From positions 1 to 16,275 of the forward strand of contig CAZJFS010000098.1 of NCBI GenBank assembly GCA_964545075.1: 16,275 nt of DNA, read 5' to 3'. The translations under genes and the position numbers were made by a program. Positions 14,805-16,275 of the stretch are shown in pieces (within the stretch, counting starts at the first letter, position 1; each line of letters starts with the position of its first letter). The notes below the pieces were generated by a model. The model searched no databases. It had not been told where the DNA came from and saw only the letters and a program-made list of their open reading frames with translations. Source of the DNA: DAOPXV01 sp035352535. GTDB taxonomy: Bacteria > Muiribacteriota > UBA9980.

Positions 14805-14887
14805 AAAAGACTCCTTGTGAAATATCCGGCCCTCACCGGACCAGCCGGTGAAGACAAGATATAATTAATTTGATAATTATAGACAGC
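14805..14887 (-). promoter_or_regulatory. Leader with -10-like TATAAT and a GC hairpin before the acyltransferase
   Basis: On the minus strand TATAAT (14876-14881) is a perfect -10 hexamer, but no good -35 lies 16-18 nt upstream, where the preceding hydrolase gene ends. Downstream, TCACCGG (14833-14839) and CCGGTGA (14845-14851) form a 7-bp hairpin with a 5-nt loop, and the SD of the acyltransferase follows. There is no U-tract, so it is not a standard terminator. A promoter with a structured leader, or a processing or mRNA-stability element inside an operon, are both possible. Confidence 0.35.
14811..14816 (-). promoter_or_regulatory. AAGGAG ribosome binding site supporting the TTG start
   Basis: A consensus AAGGAG, 6 nt before TTG 14804 of the membrane acyltransferase. 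Its strength makes the non-ATG start credible. Confidence 0.75.
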
Positions 14888-16195
14888 TTATTTTAAACGT
14901 TTATCCACCCAATTGAGAATCTGCTCGATCGAATTCATTGGCGAACCGATCTGGCAGTGAAACTGCGCGCCTTCGGCGTCGCTGAACTCGAGATAGGTTT
15001 TTGGCGATTTCAAGGCGTCGTAAAAGAGTTTAGCCTGTTCGAAAGAACCCGCTACCTGGTCGTTCACGGAACCGATAACAAGCATTTCGCAATCAACCTT
15101 ATCCAAACAATCCTTGACATTGAATGTTTTCAGCTTGCGAAAAAGATTGAATGGGGAATCCGCGCCAAATGTCCATAGCATCTGATTAATGAATTGGTCG
15201 ATATCCCCGCGCTTTTTCTGTTCTTCGGCGATCATTTTATTGACCTTCTTTTCAGCTGAATCTGAATCGACGAGAGCTTTGACTTCCGGCGCGAATTTGG
15301 TCATAAGTCCGTCGAAAACGCTTAATACTCCGCTGTCGACCACGCAATATTTGATGCGGTGTTCGAACGCCATGGCTCTTGGAACAAGATAACCGGCCAT
15401 GCTGTATCCGATCAGGGCGATTTTCGATTCGGCCACTTCAGGCAGTTTTAAAGCGTAATCCAATACCGGCGTTACAACGGTTTCCCAGTTAGAGCGGAAC
15501 GGTATTTTTTTGACGCGGATTACTTCACCCTGGCCGGGACCTTCGAAGATAAGGCAGTTATAACCGCGTTTAACGGCATAAGGCGCGACTATAAAGTAAA
15601 GATCTTCAGCGGTTCCGTCCAAACCCGTTTGAACGATGAGAAGCGGGCGTTTTTTTCCGGAATCGTCAACCCTGCACCAGTATGCCGGAAGGACGGTATT
15701 CTCAAAGGGGATCTCGACGAATTTTACGAGGCCCTTTGAAAGTTCGCAAGCCTTAAGAAAAGCATTGCGGCCTTTTTTCCAGGTAGCTTCGCCGCGCGGG
15801 TCTTTCGATGAAACGTAGATTTCCGCCGCGCGATAATAATTGGCGGCCCTGAAAAACGCTGCCTGCGCGCTTTCGAGGTTGCCGTTTCGCAGGTATTTTG
15901 AAGCAGTGTCGGATGTATGGTCAGCCATCGCCGCCCACGGTTGATACCAGCTTTCATGATCGTTGTCGATGACGTCTCTCGCGGCCGTGAGCATTTCAGC
16001 GAAATCGCCGCCGCCGGCGGCTACGCTTCCGAAGCGCCAGAGGCACTGGAAACGAAAAGCGGGATCTTTAAAAGGAAGAATGTCGAGTACGGATTTAGGC
16101 GCGGCCTTCTTTTCAGCCGCATTCAGATACGCCGGCGTTAATAAGGCCATAACGATAACTAACAGGCAGATATGTTTTTTGATCGAATCGAACAT
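14888..16195 (-). CDS. Exported alpha/beta hydrolase, FrsA/DUF1100-like, paralog 2
   Basis: A 435-residue protein with a signal peptide (Lys6-Lys7, hydrophobic 9-22, cleavage near LNA-A at 26), a helical N-terminal half with a RAANYYRAAE helix (116-125), and a C-terminal alpha/beta-hydrolase domain. Nucleophile Ser265 is in GYSMAG, EGPGQG at 218-223, Asp379 in GSVNDQ is the likely acid and His413 in EGAQFHC completes the triad. It shares layout and motifs with the hydrolase at 11910-13181 and is clearly its paralog. ATG 16195 follows TTAGGAG with 9 nt spacing. It lies 23 bp after the end of an incomplete upstream gene and 83 bp before the acyltransferase. Residues 295-345 are a charged insertion relative to paralog 1. 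The enzyme would act outside the inner membrane on an ester or related bond; its substrate is unknown. Confidence 0.85.
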   Translation of the reverse strand: MFDSIKKHICLLVIVMALLTPAYLNAAEKKAAPKSVLDILPFKDPAFRFQCLWRFGSVAAGGGDFAEMLTAARDVIDNDHESWYQPWAAMADHTSDTASKYLRNGNLESAQAAFFRAANYYRAAEIYVSSKDPRGEATWKKGRNAFLKACELSKGLVKFVEIPFENTVLPAYWCRVDDSGKKRPLLIVQTGLDGTAEDLYFIVAPYAVKRGYNCLIFEGPGQGEVIRVKKIPFRSNWETVVTPVLDYALKLPEVAESKIALIGYSMAGYLVPRAMAFEHRIKYCVVDSGVLSVFDGLMTKFAPEVKALVDSDSAEKKVNKMIAEEQKKRGDIDQFINQMLWTFGADSPFNLFRKLKTFNVKDCLDKVDCEMLVIGSVNDQVAGSFEQAKLFYDALKSPKTYLEFSDAEGAQFHCQIGSPMNSIEQILNWVDKRLK

Positions 16196-16218
16196 GTTTA
16201 ATACTCCTAATCGAAAAA

Positions 16219-16275
16219 TTACTTTTTATCCTTAGCCGAAGCTTCTTTGGCGTCTTTAGTTTCTTTGGTTTCGCC
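16219..16275 (-). CDS. C-terminal end of an unidentified upstream protein (partial)
   Basis: An open frame enters from the window edge and ends at TAA 16219-16221. Only 18 residues are visible, GETKETKDAKEASAKDKK, a charged Lys/Glu/Ala-rich tail. It ends 23 bp before the hydrolase start and is probably in the same transcript. Such tails occur on many proteins, so no function is proposed. Confidence 0.5.
   Translation of the reverse strand, partial: GETKETKDAKEASAKDKK

Noticed and set aside
1..16275. CRISPR arrays, tRNA/rRNA genes, insertion sequences, attachment sites
   Set aside because: Scanned by eye on both strands; no regularly spaced repeats, cloverleaf-like segments, transposase domains or terminal inverted repeats were seen.

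Overview
The window carries a dense, one-directional block of bacterial genes. Every supported gene is on the minus strand, so transcription runs from position 16275 towards 1. Base composition is mixed: coding DNA is moderately GC-rich and a few intergenic stretches are strongly AT-rich. Starts are ATG (one TTG), with clear Shine-Dalgarno sequences. Several products have N-terminal signal peptides, so a Gram-negative-type anaerobe or gut/environmental bacterium is plausible. I cannot assign a phylum from the sequence alone.

In transcription order, the first block (16275-9114) starts with the Lys-rich C-terminal end of an unknown protein. It is followed by an exported alpha/beta hydrolase, a polytopic HGSNAT/DUF1624-like membrane acyltransferase (TTG start), and a Nif11-type RiPP precursor with a double-glycine site and a 35-residue core containing two cysteines. 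Next come a second exported alpha/beta hydrolase paralogous to the first, an exported VanX-like D-Ala-D-Ala dipeptidase with an extra N-terminal domain, and an exported type-B carboxylesterase. After the acyltransferase start, gaps are only 19-55 bp. The block therefore looks like an operon making a peptide together with membrane and periplasmic enzymes.

The second block (9067-1493) looks catabolic. It holds NanE (ManNAc-6-phosphate 2-epimerase), a GntP/CitMHS-like permease overlapping nanE by one base, a HyuA-like hydantoinase/oxoprolinase without HyuB, a HExxH (ImmA/IrrE-like) metallopeptidase, an FAD-dependent oxidoreductase, and, after a 212-bp AT-rich gap, a ROK sugar kinase lacking the usual zinc motif. 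NanE plus ROK suggests amino-sugar (ManNAc/sialic-acid) use. No sialate lyase, NagA or NagB is present, and HyuA, the FAD enzyme and the peptidase do not belong to the textbook pathway, so the real substrate is open.

The last gene (1022 to beyond position 1) is a DEAD-box RNA helicase truncated by the window edge. It is preceded by a 470-bp intergenic region with a good sigma70-type promoter (TTGACA-17-TATTTT) that would give a structured leader of about 300 nt, as known for cold-shock helicase genes.

The most novel-looking element is the Nif11 peptide with its acyltransferase and the two flanking paralogous secreted hydrolases. No standard RiPP modification enzyme or peptidase-ABC exporter is in the window.
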